Shown: positions 45,029-57,206 of the stretch, in pieces
Position numbering within the stretch: position 1 is the stretch's first letter
Layout: each line of letters opens with the position of its first letter
NCBI GenBank assembly: GCA_015501055.1
Contig: JADNYV010000092.1
Location: 62,001-126,000, forward strand
Length of the DNA: 64,000 nt
Direction of reading: 5' to 3'
Origin: Mucidula mucida
Taxonomy: Eukaryota; Basidiomycota; Agaricomycetes; Agaricales; Physalacriaceae
Notes under the pieces: model-generated
What the model saw: the letters and a program-made list of their open reading frames with translations, nothing else
Told to the model about the DNA's origin: nothing
The model's database searches: none
Program-made: the position numbers and the translations under genes

Positions 45029-48000
45029 ATGGAGACTGCTACACAGACACCACCTAACCAGACACCTCGTAACCCGACCGCTGAAGAGGATCGCGGGCCA
45101 CTGACTGCTCGACTCTTCAAACCGATGACCATGGACGATGCCGACACCCTCTCCCTTCGCGAGCAGCGCGCCGCCTTGAGGGCTTCCACCACGGGTCACA
45201 CCGTTCAGGTCCCCGTCGACGCCTACTTCGCTACCTACCTCACAGATATCCTCCCATCTCGCGCCGAAACCGATGGCCTGATCTCCTGGCTAGTGAAAGA
45301 ATTAAAGAGGGGCCACTATCTGAACAATTCTGGCTGGGCCCGTACACAAGTCAAGACGGGGGTCAAGGAGGATGCTACTTACAAAGGCTTGGAGCGTATT
45401 GCGGAGAAGATTCACGACCTCTGCATGACTTGGAACAGGAGAAGGGCGCAGCGCAAGTGCCCAAGCGCACAACCCGCTTTGTTGCCGCCCGAACCTTGAA
45501 ACGAAATCGGAGGTGCGCGGAGGGTCCATGAGGACCGATGGACGCTTTATTTTGATGGAGTCGAGCGACGGCGGGGGTGAAGTTGATGACGAGAATGTCA
45601 GAACTTGTGACGTCGGGGGCGCATGGAGGCCAAACTTGACGTGAAGGATAGAGGAACGGTGAGTTCTCGACCTAGATTTTTATCGTTCATTTCTAAATCG
45701 TTGCTAGAACGAGGATCAAATCGTCAATGCCGTCAGCCACATTCTCTATAATGATCCATGCCGCCGATATGTGTTGTCCTTCACCGTCGAGGGCAACATG
45801 ATGCGGTTTTGGTACTTTTCTAGATCGCACATCGCCGTATCTGAAGAATTCAATTACCACGAGGTAGGTCGTTTTACATTGAATTTGTCGGCACTGTCTC
45901 ATCGCTGCTCTTAGAACCCGGAGGATTTCATCAGATTCATCATTTTCATGACGTTCGCTACGCTTGAGGGACTTGGTTACGATCCGACGGTTACCCGACT
46001 TCGGGATGCAAAAGACGACGTTCAGTACCGATTCACCGTCGGCGACAAGGTTTACCAGACCGTCCGCTGCATCGATGAATCGAGTGCACTGGACATCATA
46101 ACCCGCGCAACAAGGGTATGGGCGGTGCAAGAGCTGGACGCTTACAATCAGCCTCTCGGTAAAACCGAGGTTTTGAAGGACGTTTGGCTTTATTTCGATG
46201 CTAAATCGGAAGAGGACATTCAAAACGAGATTTTCAAAGCGCTCGAGGATTTGGACAAAATTGGCGTTTCGGTGGATCAGCGCCCTCCGACTAGCCCTCC
46301 AGGCGTACCCATGGCCGAGGATGCTAAGCAGTACTTCATGACGATTGTGAAAGATATCGCTGTCCAGGTCAATGGCCAGGATGACACCACCCTCGCACCC
46401 CCAGACGGTGCAGTCGAGTACTGCTACACTCCGCTACCCCAGAACGCTCCTGCCAAGGAAGCCACCGTCAAAGGCAGCCGCGGGAAAACGGCAGAGGCAA
46501 AGGCAAGGCAAAGGGAAAGGGAAAGGCCGCCCCTGCTACCGGCGTACGCAAGGCATCAGCAAAACCTCAGGCTACAGCACCTCTTGCCAAGGACTCGCCT
46601 GTCTACCCACATACTCGGCGGACCCATCGGAGGATCGTTTTCGCGGAGGAATGTCAAACCTTATACACCATGAAGAATTATGGTGATTTCGCACTGGGAT
46701 TAGCTCAACTTGTTTATGGTACGTCAAAAACTTTGACAAAGTGTTCGTTCTCATATGCCCGCAGGTCTCGATTATATGCGTTTGGCCGGGTTCATTCATC
46801 GGGATATCAGTCCTGGTAATTGCCTGATGTATATGGAGGAACGCCACATCAAAATCTCTGATCTGGAGTATGCACGCCGCTACGACTCTCAATGCCAGTC
46901 TATTCTTCCCCTCACTGTAAGTTGTGTTCGCTGCTTTTGGACTTTTTGGATTGAGTCGTTTCCAGGGCACTCCCGGATTCATGGCCGTCGAATATCAGGC
47001 CTTGGAGCATTACTTCCTACCGGACTCAGCTGACACGACGGAAAAATCATGGAAGGATGATTTTACCACGATACACCAGGAGGAGGAGGAGGAGGAGGAG
47101 GAGGAAAAATCCTGGTTTCAATTCAACTTCCTGCACGATGTGGAATCTGTCTTATGGATCCTTCTCTCGCACCTCCTCACCACGGTCCCTGATTGCCTTC
47201 ACGCAGATGCCCCAGATGTCGTCGAAAAACACGGAGCGGTCCTTGTACTGTACGACGAGCTCTTTGATGGCTCCCTCAAAGGCTCTATGCAACGCCACAA
47301 TTTCGTTCGAGACATCACAAAAGCCAAGATGCCTGCCTTCAAAAAAGCGCAGAAAGTGCTAGTTGCATTTTACAAAAAGGCAAATGCATTGCCTTTGTGC
47401 GAAGCCATGTCCGCCTTTGTATACCTTGTGCGCAATGCTACAAAGTGGTTGAGCACATGGTGCCGTGTGTCGACCAGGCTACTCCGTACTGGGACCCCGC
47501 CCACTTCAAACACGAGTTCTATCACCAGATTCACAACATATTCATGGAAATGCACCGCGGCATGGCCGGGGTGGGATATTGTGCAGCTGACGAGCTCAAG
47601 AAGGCATCGAACGAACCGGGCCCTCCTTCACTCCCTATCGAACACGAAACCAAAGACCAGGTCGCGCCGAACCCAGACGCTGGCCCATCACGGTCTCGCA
47701 AACGCCATGCCGACGTTTCCGTTGACGAGGCGCAGAAGAAGAAGCCCAAGACCGACACGGACGCTCAGCCATCGCGACCTGGGAAACGGCCCGCCGATGA
47801 CGCCGCCGTGCAAGCCGCGAAAAGGCCGAAGCGCGCTACTGCTCCAGCGGCCCAGCCGCTTAGACGGTCGACTAGGCTTAAGAGTGCAGCTTCATCCGAT
47901 GCTACGAAAGGGCTTAAAGCACCTGCGCGAAAGACGAAGCAAGCGCCGGCGAAGGCACGTGCTCCTTCTGGGTCGGGATCATCGTCTGGTCAGGCTGGTA

Positions 48001-48122
48001 CTTCCGCGGCGGGTACATCTGGTCAGCCCGCCGCTGCTGCTTCCTCTCGTCAGCTTCGAGGGGAAAGACCTGTGGCAGGTACTAAACGGGTCTCGAAGAG
48101 CAAGACGAACAAGAAGTCTTGA
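45029..48122 (+). pseudogene. FunK1-type protein kinase, probably broken
   Basis: ATG 45029 in TTACCATGG context. The N-terminal region is typical of fungal FunK1 proteins: FTVEGNMMRFWYFSRSHIAV, EDFIRFIIFMTFATLEGLGY, TRATRVWAVQELD, TEVLKDVWLYFDA. Then come the kinase catalytic loop HRDISPGN, the DLEYA motif in place of DFG, and GTPGFMAVEYQALEHYF. A Lys/Arg-rich tail ends KSKTNKKS. Exons near 45695-45862 and 45915 onward join through proper introns. Three problems are visible: the N-lobe Lys motif was not found, the frame shifts in a four-A run near 46485, and the 45500-45670 part needs two frames. An Asp/Glu run follows at 47081-47107. It may be a pseudogene or an unconventional family member. 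Confidence 0.62.
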
Positions 48123-49316
48123 GCAATGGATGAGATGGAGTGTGGCGTCGATATATGATTCTTTCTGTCAGTTTGTTGTACTACTACTGTGATTGTGTGC
48201 CGTTCCTTTTTTATGATTTTATGTACTATACGCTTATAAGACTTTTTGTACGAGTATCTTTCGAAGTCGGGTCCTCACGGGTAAATTCACCGAACATTTT
48301 CATTATTGAGCTGGCCGGGCGACTAACGTCACGACGCTACATAGTAAGGGCTCTTTTCGTTCTACTTTGTCCTTAAACTTAGTCGCATTGTTCTAAAGAA
48401 CTCCACGGGACGTGCTCTTCACCTCGCGAGTCGCTGTTGACTGCTTGGCAAATTCTTGGCCGAAGCTGTGAGCAGTATGTTCTGTCGTCGCTTGCTCCTT
48501 AGGCCCGTTTCACTTCCTCCATTTTATTTATGTACTTAACAATCCTCAGCCTGGCCATCACCTCAAAAAAATATCTGATCTACAGCACATAAGTAGTAGC
48601 TCTTTCAAGGTCAGCATCTTACAGCAGAAGCTTTTCTTCTTCGTGTTCATTGTTGTCCTCACGGGGTCTTAGTGAACGTTGAATATCAACAAGGCGAACA
48701 TCATATCAAAGGCACACACGTCGGTCTTTGTTGTTGGATTTATATGGTTACTTTCACTTAGCTATTGTACAATTAGACAACCCTGAATCATTAGACCACG
48801 GCCCCGCATCACAGTCAGGATAATGCGCCACAAAGTTAACCAAGACGGTAAGAGTCCCAGATGAAAACAACGTGCTCGATTCTATCAGAGGCAGTTACAC
48901 GATGTGCCGAGCGAGCCGGACGAACCGGAGAAGGAAAGAGATGTATTTCCTGGAGAATATGAATGCGTGTAATGTACTTTCTGGCAAGCGAGTACCTTAC
49001 ATTCGCTTTGAGGCGTGTAGCATCTACGGCAGCTCCAACATTTTAGCAGTGGTGGCGGTGGTAGTATTAGTAATATCAATCGCGGTCTCGGTCCTCTATA
49101 GGTTGCTATGTACTTATATGCTTCATTACTCTCTTCAAGCTTCACAGCTGTTTCAAGGTCGAGCCTTGCAGCTGAGCGGGAGATATCTTCACGATAACGG
49201 TGAGAGAGACTTTTATTCTACTTGATGTAAATATTGAATTTCTGAATCCTCAAAAAGTACTAGAGTAGTGTGGACAAGGACGATGAACAACTGGTCGTCA
49301 TAAGGAAAATGGTTTG
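48123..49316. other. intergenic, nothing recognised
   Basis: About 1.2 kb, AT-rich. The last 90 bp are the 3' flank shared with the F-box copy at 43.3 kb. Short ORFs here (48872-49225) have no support. Confidence 0.45.
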
Positions 49317-50983
49317 CTATAGGTATGGCGCTTCGAGTATGATGATCATCGACGAGGACGTCGCGGCGGATTCTCTCCACTCAAAACTAAATGTCCCAAT
49401 GTTCTCCAACGGGTCATCGCACCCAAAGTACCGCTTTCCCGATTCCGGCAAATGTGTTTCAAGAAACCATGTCTGGATCTCGCTCTTCATCTGGATCTCG
49501 TCGGAGTCGTCCAGCCATGATATATCCCAATACCAGCCCCTGTGCACAAACCTTAGGGAAAACACAAGCAACAGTTCCTCCAGGTCCAGTTCGAGCAACG
49601 CCCTGTCAAGATCCCAGCACTGCGACCTAGTTGATGGCATCTGGATATAATCCCATTGTGACCCAAATTGGAATGTGAGGGTCAAGGACCCAAGACTTGA
49701 AGATGTCTGTGCAATATTTGCCAGGGTCTGGGTGCACGACCACAGCGATGTGTCGTGTGCCTCCCACTCTTTGGTCAACCTCACACCTAATTCAAGAGTT
49801 CGTACGCCTCCGATACGCCGTAGGGGTGGGAGGGTATTGCCTTGATAATGAACAGATATAAGCAAGTGATCAAATACTACACCGGAGACTCACGGGTTAT
49901 CATTCCAGGACCAAAACCAGAATCCAATACACCGAGATGCAGTTCCTCCAGGTCATTGCGCTCTATGAATCGAAGGATGCGTTCGAGGTACACAGTCGTT
50001 TCAATTTGAGAGCGAATCATACGTTTATAAATCATATAGAATGCCCGAATATCATACAGCGGCGAGTAATTCTTGCTCAGCAACAGATCAAAGAATAGCC
50101 AGTCGTCGCTGGTCTTCAGCTTCATGTGCAGTTCGTCGACGCATAGAAACGCCGACTTGCTGTTCTTCCAAGTTCCACAACGTCAAAGTCGGTTATGTGC
50201 TCAGAGTGCTCAACTTCGTCGTCGCCGAAACCGGGGTTCAAATGGAGGTCTTCAAGGCGGAGTACATCGAGGTTTACGACGGCGTAGAGGATGGCGAGGA
50301 AGATGGACATGTTTAATGTGCATGATTTAACCTCCAGAGAGGTGATGTGACACTGGCGTAGCGCGCGGTGGATGGCTTGGGGTTCGTGGAACAGATAAAA
50401 GTCGAGATTATGCAGGCAGAGATGGGATAGATTGGGCATTTGAGGTAATGTGGCGACAAGGGGGGAACGCGAGAGGAGACTTGAGTGCAGGTGGATCAGG
50501 ATGCTTATCGTATATCGTGAGTGACTGGATATACTCGACAACCTCAGACGCCTCATTCAGCACGTCGGTGAGGCGCCGAAGGCATTCACATTGACGCTCC
50601 GCTTCCGATTCCCGGGCGCTCATGGTGACACGTTTGTGACTACGTCGAGATGTTCGCGGCATCCTCTTCGAGGAGCCGACCTTGGCGACGAATGAATGAT
50701 CTGATGCGTGGCCGCCATCGTAAATCAGGTGTCTCCGCCCTCCGGGAAATGCGCGCCTGTGGTTGGACTGTGAGTTCACAAAATCGGCGAGCTCGAACTT
50801 CAGGGAGAATATCGTGCCAGATGAGTGCTAACGGGGAGATTTCATCATTAGAAAGGTGCTCGAGAATCATATTTTGAGCTCGATGGGGAGATCGAAAACG
50901 TTTGGTGACTGTTGGTAGATTAAGATGCAACGATGGTAGAGCAAGAAGTCATAACAACTTACTCTACAAGATTCGTTGGCCAT
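49317..50983 (-). pseudogene. F-box protein, duplicated copy 2, broken
   Basis: ATG 50983 (MANESCR), a GTAAGT...CAACAG intron, then FDLPIELK. A one-base loss turns the next codons into ATA TGA, breaking the F-box that is intact in copy 1. The body continues (RLTDVLNEASEVVEYIQSL, LHLNPGFGDDEVEHSEHITD), shifts frame near 50176, and resumes LKTSDDWLFFDLLLSKNY. The C-terminal exon (GNTLPPLRRIGGVRTLELGV to LEAPYL) is intact. It carries the 240 bp missing in copy 1. An extra Arg/Ser-rich insert lies near 50640-50740. Confidence 0.75.
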
Positions 50984-51326
50984 AATTAGTCGATGGCCTG
51001 CATGAAAGCTCGCCAACTTGAGCGTTTAATTAATTACAGCTTCAAATTGCCGTCGGCATTTGAATCGGCAACACATCACCAGACCATAACCTCACTGTAC
51101 GAATCCAAACCAGAAGTGTGTATCTCGGAATATTCATTTTACGCTTGGGAGAAGAGATGCATTGGATATAAGATACAAAACTGATATAAGGATTACAGTG
51201 TACATTTCTGACCAACAGATATTTCTTAGACACCTGGGCCACCAGGCGCTATGCCACCGAGATGCTTATGGTGAGGATGAGCACCTATACCAAATGTTCA
51301 GTAATCATTTACAACATAGAAGAAAA
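50984..51326. other. intergenic, nothing recognised
   Basis: Between the start of F-box copy 2 and the 3' end of the CsbD-like gene. Confidence 0.45.
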
Positions 51327-51991
51327 CTAATCACCATGCCCAACAGCCCTCTCTCGTCGCATCAGAGCTTCCTGCTCCAGCTTCTCAGCCTGCGCAAGCT
51401 CAGAGCTCTGGACTTTAAGCGCATTAGCTTCCCTAAATATAAATATAATGGTGAGGAACGAAGGCGTGTACGAATGATCAAAGCGCGTACCGTTCCTTCT
51501 GCATACCCTTCGCCTTGAGGGACTCACTGCCAAGCGCTGAACCCAGCGCGTGTTCAATCTTGCCAGTAGTGCTGGAGCCCGTACCGCCGCGAGTCTGCAT
51601 AGAAGTGGCGGCGGCCGGCATGGTCGAGTTGTGAGCGCCATGTCCCACCCCAGCTCCACCGACGCCGGCCCCATATTGGTGGTGGTCATCATTCACATTG
51701 TGAGTGCGGTGGCCCATGCCTGTTGCACCAGTTTCATAAGTCTATGACAAGAGTCAGAATGTACACAAAATTTGAAGTGCCCAGCATACCTGGTTGGGTG
51801 CAGCATACCCAGGCTCTACGCCTGCGCCATGGCCTTGATCGTCATACGTAGTACCAGCGCCTTGGCCGATGCCACTGTGGCCGAGGGTGTTACGCTCGTC
51901 AACGCGGTGTGTCTACAGAAATGTAGATTAGATATGTTAGGAGGTATATGCTTAGACTCCTCACGTTTTCTTTATGTCCGAAAAGAGGCAT
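51327..51991 (-). CDS. CsbD-like stress-response protein, 168 aa
   Basis: Four exons, 51991-51965, 51912-51790, 51741-51491 and 51432-51327, total 507 nt in exact frame. The first exon is only nine codons (MPLFGHKEN). The middle is Gly/His-rich (NTLGHSGIGQGAGTTYDDQG). The CsbD-like core is GKIEHALGSALGSESLKAKG, followed by a helical tail LAQAEKLEQEALMRRERAV. Bacterial CsbD is a general-stress protein; the fungal forms are small hydrophilic proteins of unsettled role. A TATATAA lies 37 bp upstream of the ATG, consistent with a very short 5' UTR. Confidence 0.78.
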
Positions 51992-52027
51992 TGTTAGAGA
52001 TTGAGGGACTGCATCGAGTCTCAGAGG

Positions 52028-52034
52028 TTATATA
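52028..52034 (-). promoter_or_regulatory. TATA box of the CsbD-like gene
   Basis: TATATAA on the minus strand, 37 bp before ATG 51991. Strong TATA boxes are common at stress-inducible genes. Confidence 0.5.
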
Positions 52035-52184
52035 CCCAAGTATTCCATGACGCGCCTATAGGTCATCGACTCCGCAACAGCGCATTCTGGGATAATCAGT
52101 GACGACCGACCAACGTCATGTTGGTATTTCGCGACCATGTGTCCGACTCAAGGATAACTACACTGAAATTTCTCAAAGCGTCAA

Positions 52185-53568
52185 TTACACAAACTGGTAT
52201 CGGTGATCCTCCACAAGCTGCAGCCCGCGAACTCCGTTCCACCAGTCTTTCGCCGCAACCGCCGCTTTCCCCTCCGGCTTCAAGTGACGTACCGCGATAA
52301 TCGTGTGTTTGGCACAGCGAACGACTATCTGGTTGGCTGACCTGTCCCAGTAAGCCATCCCAGGCCGAGTCAGGTCGAAATGAGGCGGGCTATCTAGGAT
52401 GGAGATTTCGTGCAATTGAACAGTGCTCTTGTTGGGCGTACGAGCCGTAAGTGGACGCTAGAATTACAATATCAGGATAATCAATACATTGAGTAGTGTA
52501 AGTGCCGCACCTGGTGAGCAATAGCCCGATGGCGGCGAAGTATCGACTCGGCGGTCATCGTTTTGAAGTCAACAAGCGAATCTTCGAACGTGATGAAAGG
52601 CGCGGATGTAGCCTTTCCTGATTGCGCTACAGGATTATCCTGTAAATGTAATGAGTACACGATCAAAATCACGATTTTCGCGGCATTCACCTTCCCGGCC
52701 TGTATATCTCTAAGCGCCTGGACAAGCACCTTGCCGCCTTGGAGAGCCAAGGTCTCTCTCAAATCCGCATACGTGACATTGGGAGCCATTGCCTGCACGC
52801 ATGAGGAGACTAATAGCGCGAAAGAAGGCAATAGCTCACGACTCGGGTAGAAGCGAAGACGCGACCGGCGTCGATACCTTCACTTCGCTTCAGCATCGTA
52901 ATGATAGAGACTCCCGTCTCAGATTCGCCATTCAGTATCGCGTGCTGAATCGGGGCAGGGCCTCTGTATTTGGGTAGTAACGATGGGTGAACGTTTATTC
53001 GCCGCAGTGGATCGAACGGCTCTAAAAAGCAGAAGGGGAGGATGCGACCAAAGGAGGCTGTTACCAGAAGATGATTAGACGCGCCGGCCCCTTCTGCAAA
53101 AGGAGCGGGGGGCTGGAACCTGGATTAGTTTGACGTGCGTGCAGGTTATGATATGAACGTACTGTCCAAACTTTCAAGTCTTTTCGTTCACGTGGAACGA
53201 GGTGTATGGGCGTGTCGAGGGATAATCCGAGTGTTTTCAATGGTGCTAATATGGACTAAGCGGACAAATTCTCGGGGAAAGTACACGGTCGTACAAATGG
53301 ACAGCAACGAACCGCGTCTTCCGACGCGCTCGTCACGATTTGTAATAATGTCTATGCTCTCCCATAGATCTGTACGCTTCCCGAATTTAGTCAACGCAGA
53401 CAGAAGCCATACTTACTCACCTTCCGCCCCATGCAACTCTTTGAAGACGCTGCATGAAAATTCATCCCGACCGAGGAAGAGAATCTTGACTTTCTGGGGC
53501 ACGGTCGGGGATACCGAATAATATCTGACAGAATGCCATTTTGGCCTAGGGTGCATGCATTTAAGCAT
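52185..53568 (-). CDS. FMT1: mitochondrial methionyl-tRNA formyltransferase
   Basis: The enzyme transfers a formyl group from 10-formyl-tetrahydrofolate to initiator Met-tRNA in mitochondria. ATG 53568 gives a basic, Asp/Glu-poor leader (MLKCMHPRPKWHSVRYYSV) that fits mitochondrial import. Then come KVKILFLGRDEFSCSVFKEL, ESIDIITNRDERVGR, the hallmark NVHPSLLPKYRGPAPIQHAI and NGESETGVSIITML. The C-terminal domain ends WWNGVRGLQLVEDHRYQFV. At least four introns (about 50-65 nt) join these in frame. The active-site Asn-His-Asp arrangement is consistent, though the Asp could not be placed with certainty. Confidence 0.85.
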
Positions 53569-53940
53569 GCTGGTTGAAGGTTCACTGGAAAGCAGTCTGG
53601 CGGTCGGAGTTCGGGCCGGAGTTGCGGTCGAGGAGACCACGTGCTGTGTCACTGGTGACTGTAACAAGCGCGTAAGTAGCTGGGATCCGTGAGCAACTTG
53701 TTAGTGTACACTGTCTTCCCGCCGCCACAGATCCGCGTGTCTTATCTTAGCCCTCAGTCGCTTTCATTGTCCATTTTCCCATGCAATTTGGTAAGAACGC
53801 TTGTCCCATCGACCACGACCACTATTAGCACCCAAGTCATGCCGAGACTTGTTTTTGCTCAGTACGCATAAGTAAATCTGTCTCCAGGCTTATATACTCA
53901 TCAGAGCGGAGTTTGTTCATTGTCGGAAACACCTATGTAA
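53569..53940. other. intergenic, nothing recognised
   Basis: Upstream of FMT1. The open frame continues above ATG 53568 without another ATG. No other feature seen. Confidence 0.4.
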
Positions 53941-54717
53941 GTCGCTCAACATATGTGATGCCAATCATTCCTGTGCAAAGGTGGGAGGACGATATCATTC
54001 TGGCGAGCGAAAATAACCTGTACAGTGTATGGGCCGGGCCTGTCCGAGATTAGTCCGATGCAGAACCATTCTAACGACTCTACTTAAAGTGATGGCTTTG
54101 TGCTGAATGTAGGCTGCGAACCATGGCAGAAGGAACGCGTCTCAGACTTGTTTCGACGCGCTCTCAAGGACCGGCCGTCATTTCAAAGTGTTTATGAGCT
54201 TCAACATGCAGTGCGCGCGCGTTTTTCGTCTCGTTGAATCCCTATACTAAATATTTGCATCCTCCCTAGCTCTATCAGAGGAAGCACCGCCGATGACGTT
54301 CACCTATTGTTGGGCTATATCTGCGCATTCCCAAATAAGCCTGGCATATTTCGGTATAACGGCAAAATTGTCGTGTCGACGTTCTCCGGAGAATAACACC
54401 ATTTTGGCCAAGAGACATTTGAACAAGGATGGAGCTTTGTGAAGCGTGTTCTAGAGAAAATTACACCTGTGAGTTACCTGTTTTCATTTTATGTGCCTTT
54501 CTGAGTTGTCGTGCAGATCCATTTCATCCCCTCGATCTTCCTAGACCCAGCCGTGTATCTGCGCATGCCTTGCATAGATGGTGGATTCATGTACGCCTTC
54601 ACGAACACTCTTATAGACATTTGGGTCGACCGCTTGATAGTGGAATGGCGGTTGGCCGCTGCATCTCAACGCGAATTCTCCCAAAAGCGACATAGAATTG
54701 CCCAAGCTCAAGTCTGA
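53941..54717 (+). pseudogene. unknown gene with an in-frame stop
   Basis: Several open pieces read like one protein: PVQRWEDDIILASENNLYSV, DGFVLNVGCEPWQKERVSDL, STADDVHLLLGYICAFPNKP, ETFEQGWSFVKRVLEKIT, then after a GTGAGT intron FIPSIFLDPAVYLRMPCIDG and GFMYAFTNTLIDIWVDRL to the stop at 54717. A TAA near 54395 (FSGE-stop-HHFGQ) interrupts it. One intron junction near 54229 uses a weak donor. I do not recognise the family. The coherent composition argues for a recently dead gene. Confidence 0.45.
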
Positions 54718-55776
54718 TGACCATCGCGTCAATTCCAGTCACAGCAACACCCCACGTTTCCGACCACTATCGTCCATCGGATATTCCCACTAGTATCTCC
54801 GACCTGCGTGTAACGCATTACAGTGCGGATTTATCCTGACGCGGCATCGATATGGCCACTGTTGGCCAGAAAGAACTGCAAGTAAGTTGTAAATGCTCAC
54901 GATCCCCACTTGCTCCTGTACATTCTTAGTAACCGGGATACTTATTTTTAGCGGAACGTTTACGGAATGAGGCGTTCTGTTCTCCAGAGCATTGCCGTGG
55001 ACAGCGTCGAGTTCTGATTGCCGACAGGTTGAACACGAACTGAACGCGCTTTAGTTTCACTTGTCGTCGCAAATACTCGATTGCTCGAGGCTTTTGGCAA
55101 CTCCATACCGGTTTTGGGACGCTTCTGACCCGAAATGAAGTGGCTATTGAATGGGCTAGTCGCCCCAACTATGGCGTTCGAGTTCCTCGGAGACCCACCT
55201 TTGCTGGACATCTCGATACGTGAGTTTAGACTTGTCTCGTATACTACTTGTGAAGCTCTCCGTTATACTGCCCGCACGATAACCAAATGACGCGCGGTAA
55301 TCTGGCCCACGAGTCTCTCTCTGCCACGCCAATCTTCCGAGGCGTGTACACATTGATGCGGGCTTTTTTATTATGGGAATCAGGTGTACTGATGATCGAT
55401 TTATGCCCTTCTAGCATCAATACAGTCCTTAGAAGGCGCGCCACTTCCCTTCGAATGGCATTTTCATGGCCCAGATCCCCATGTAATCTCGGTCAAGGAC
55501 TCTGATGCTGGCGCCGGATCTGGGATCTAAACTCAAGCTAGCGCCTCGCTTGTAGATTGACGGGCCATCCGTGTAAATTCATTGTACGTATTTGGTCCAG
55601 TTGGGCGCATGTATGGGCTCGTTGATGATGAAGGAAGGATAAAGATACCGGCTGTCGGAGTAACAAGTATCTCCTTCCGATATTTCAATTACCATCCCGT
55701 TTGTAAATTTAATGCCTGCTGATGCACCATTTATTTACGAACGTCCAATGTCAACTGCGAAGCCCCCCACGAAATC
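54718..55776. other. intergenic with one weak ORF
   Basis: A minus-strand ATG-initiated ORF of 83 codons (55211-54960, Ser/Asn/Thr-rich) is the only candidate and has no support. Otherwise nothing recognised. Confidence 0.35.
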
Positions 55777-56982
55777 ATGTCCGCTCTGCAATATTTCCCT
55801 ATACAGCATCTCCCGATGGAGCTCGAACGGGAAATCTTCGAGGCCGCTGCACGGATGGAGCCCGGTCGCGCTCGACATCTCATTCTTGTAGCACGACGGG
55901 TCAAGACATGGTACGTGTCGTTGGGCGATTGCGTTCACGTCTGATGATACCATAGGATCCAGCCGCTCATATACGAGCTAGTCTCGCTCGGGAGCCAAGA
56001 TGTCGATTTATTTATGCGCACCATGGGGTCGATACCATCCAGTTTCTTCGCTGCAAACGTGAAGAAACTCTGCCTGACGATATCCGTCGAGCCCCTCGTC
56101 GGCACACAGATCCTGAGCACCTGTACCGGGCTCGATAGTTTGGCTCTCTGGGTCGATTTCTGGTCGTCCGATTCCCACATCTCTGTCCCACCGCTATTAG
56201 CCTACCTTCCGCTCCGAAACCTCTCCGTCCCGCTGAAATGTTTCCACGAGCTCTCAAGTGACGTCCTGTGCCGCTCCACTCTCCTGCAGAATTTAGTGCG
56301 CCTGGACTTGATTCACTGGGATGGAGATGAGTTCGCCGCGCTTCCAGACCTCTCGTCCACCCCGAATCTCACAGAGCTAGGCGTCATTGTGCATTTTCAT
56401 ATCACAAAGTCGTATCTCCTTTCCCTGTCCTCGCAATGTCCCACATTGAGGGTCATGTCCGTCCTCGTGGATGAAGGCTTAGGCATAGAACATGTGCCGA
56501 CAGAGGACCCAAGAATTGTGTTCTTGCCGTACCCGAATATGGTGCCCGACTGGGAAGCCTCGGTGCGCGGCTTCGAAAGTACGTGGACGGCGGCGCGGCA
56601 GGTCGTGGCAGAGAGACTGAGGGAGATCAACTTATCATCCGCGATAGGTACCATCTCCTCTCTGCCATTTTTATTTTTCCGCGTTCGCTCATATCGAGGT
56701 GACAGACCGTCATCGATTATGGGGCTAGAGATGTGGCGATCCCTAAACAACCCCTACAGCATTGGCATTCTTCTCAGTAGTCCTCCTATCACGGTCCTAT
56801 ATTCCCGTGTTTTTAACCCGTCGTGCTTGTCGTGCTATATCAAGTACTCAAACGAGTCCTCGTATGTACCTACCTCAGTCGGACGCTCGGATCAACCATA
56901 TTTACGCCTTGGAGATAATACAACGCATAGCTTCAGGCCGTCATTAGGCGTTTGGTGCGTCCCTTCATCACGACAATCTTGA
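55777..56982 (+). CDS. F-box protein, about 386 aa
   Basis: Exon 1, 55777-55910, begins MSALQYFPIQ and carries the F-box LPMELEREIFEAAARMEPG with LILVARRVKTW. A 45-nt intron (55911-55955) leads to IQPLIYELV. Leucine-rich segments follow (VKKLCLTISVEPLVGTQIL, NLVRLDLIHWDGDEFAALPD, TPNLTELGVIVHFHI). The exon lengths sum to an exact frame to the stop at 56982. The last 70 residues look unlike the family and may be intron read-through after ERLREINL. The ARRVKTWI-P junction is a hallmark of a large agaricomycete F-box group. Confidence 0.78.
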
Positions 56983-57206
56983 TAAAGTCTTCAACGGAAC
57001 ACGTTACGACCGACGGAATTCCTTTCAGACGTGACACTGATGGTTTAATTGGAGCTATAGATGCCATGATAACAAAACGACTTCCCAGGAGAACGCCAAA
57101 ATATGAGCTCTGGGCTATCTTCGTGGGACAAACCTCTCTTCTTCGGCTCTCTGTCAACGTCAAAAACCGGTCCAGACTGCCACCAATCACATTTAGCGAG
57201 TCAGAC

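Noticed and set aside
47081..47107. GAGGAG microsatellite as a separate feature
   Set aside because: It is a Glu run inside the FunK1 gene and needs no further explanation.
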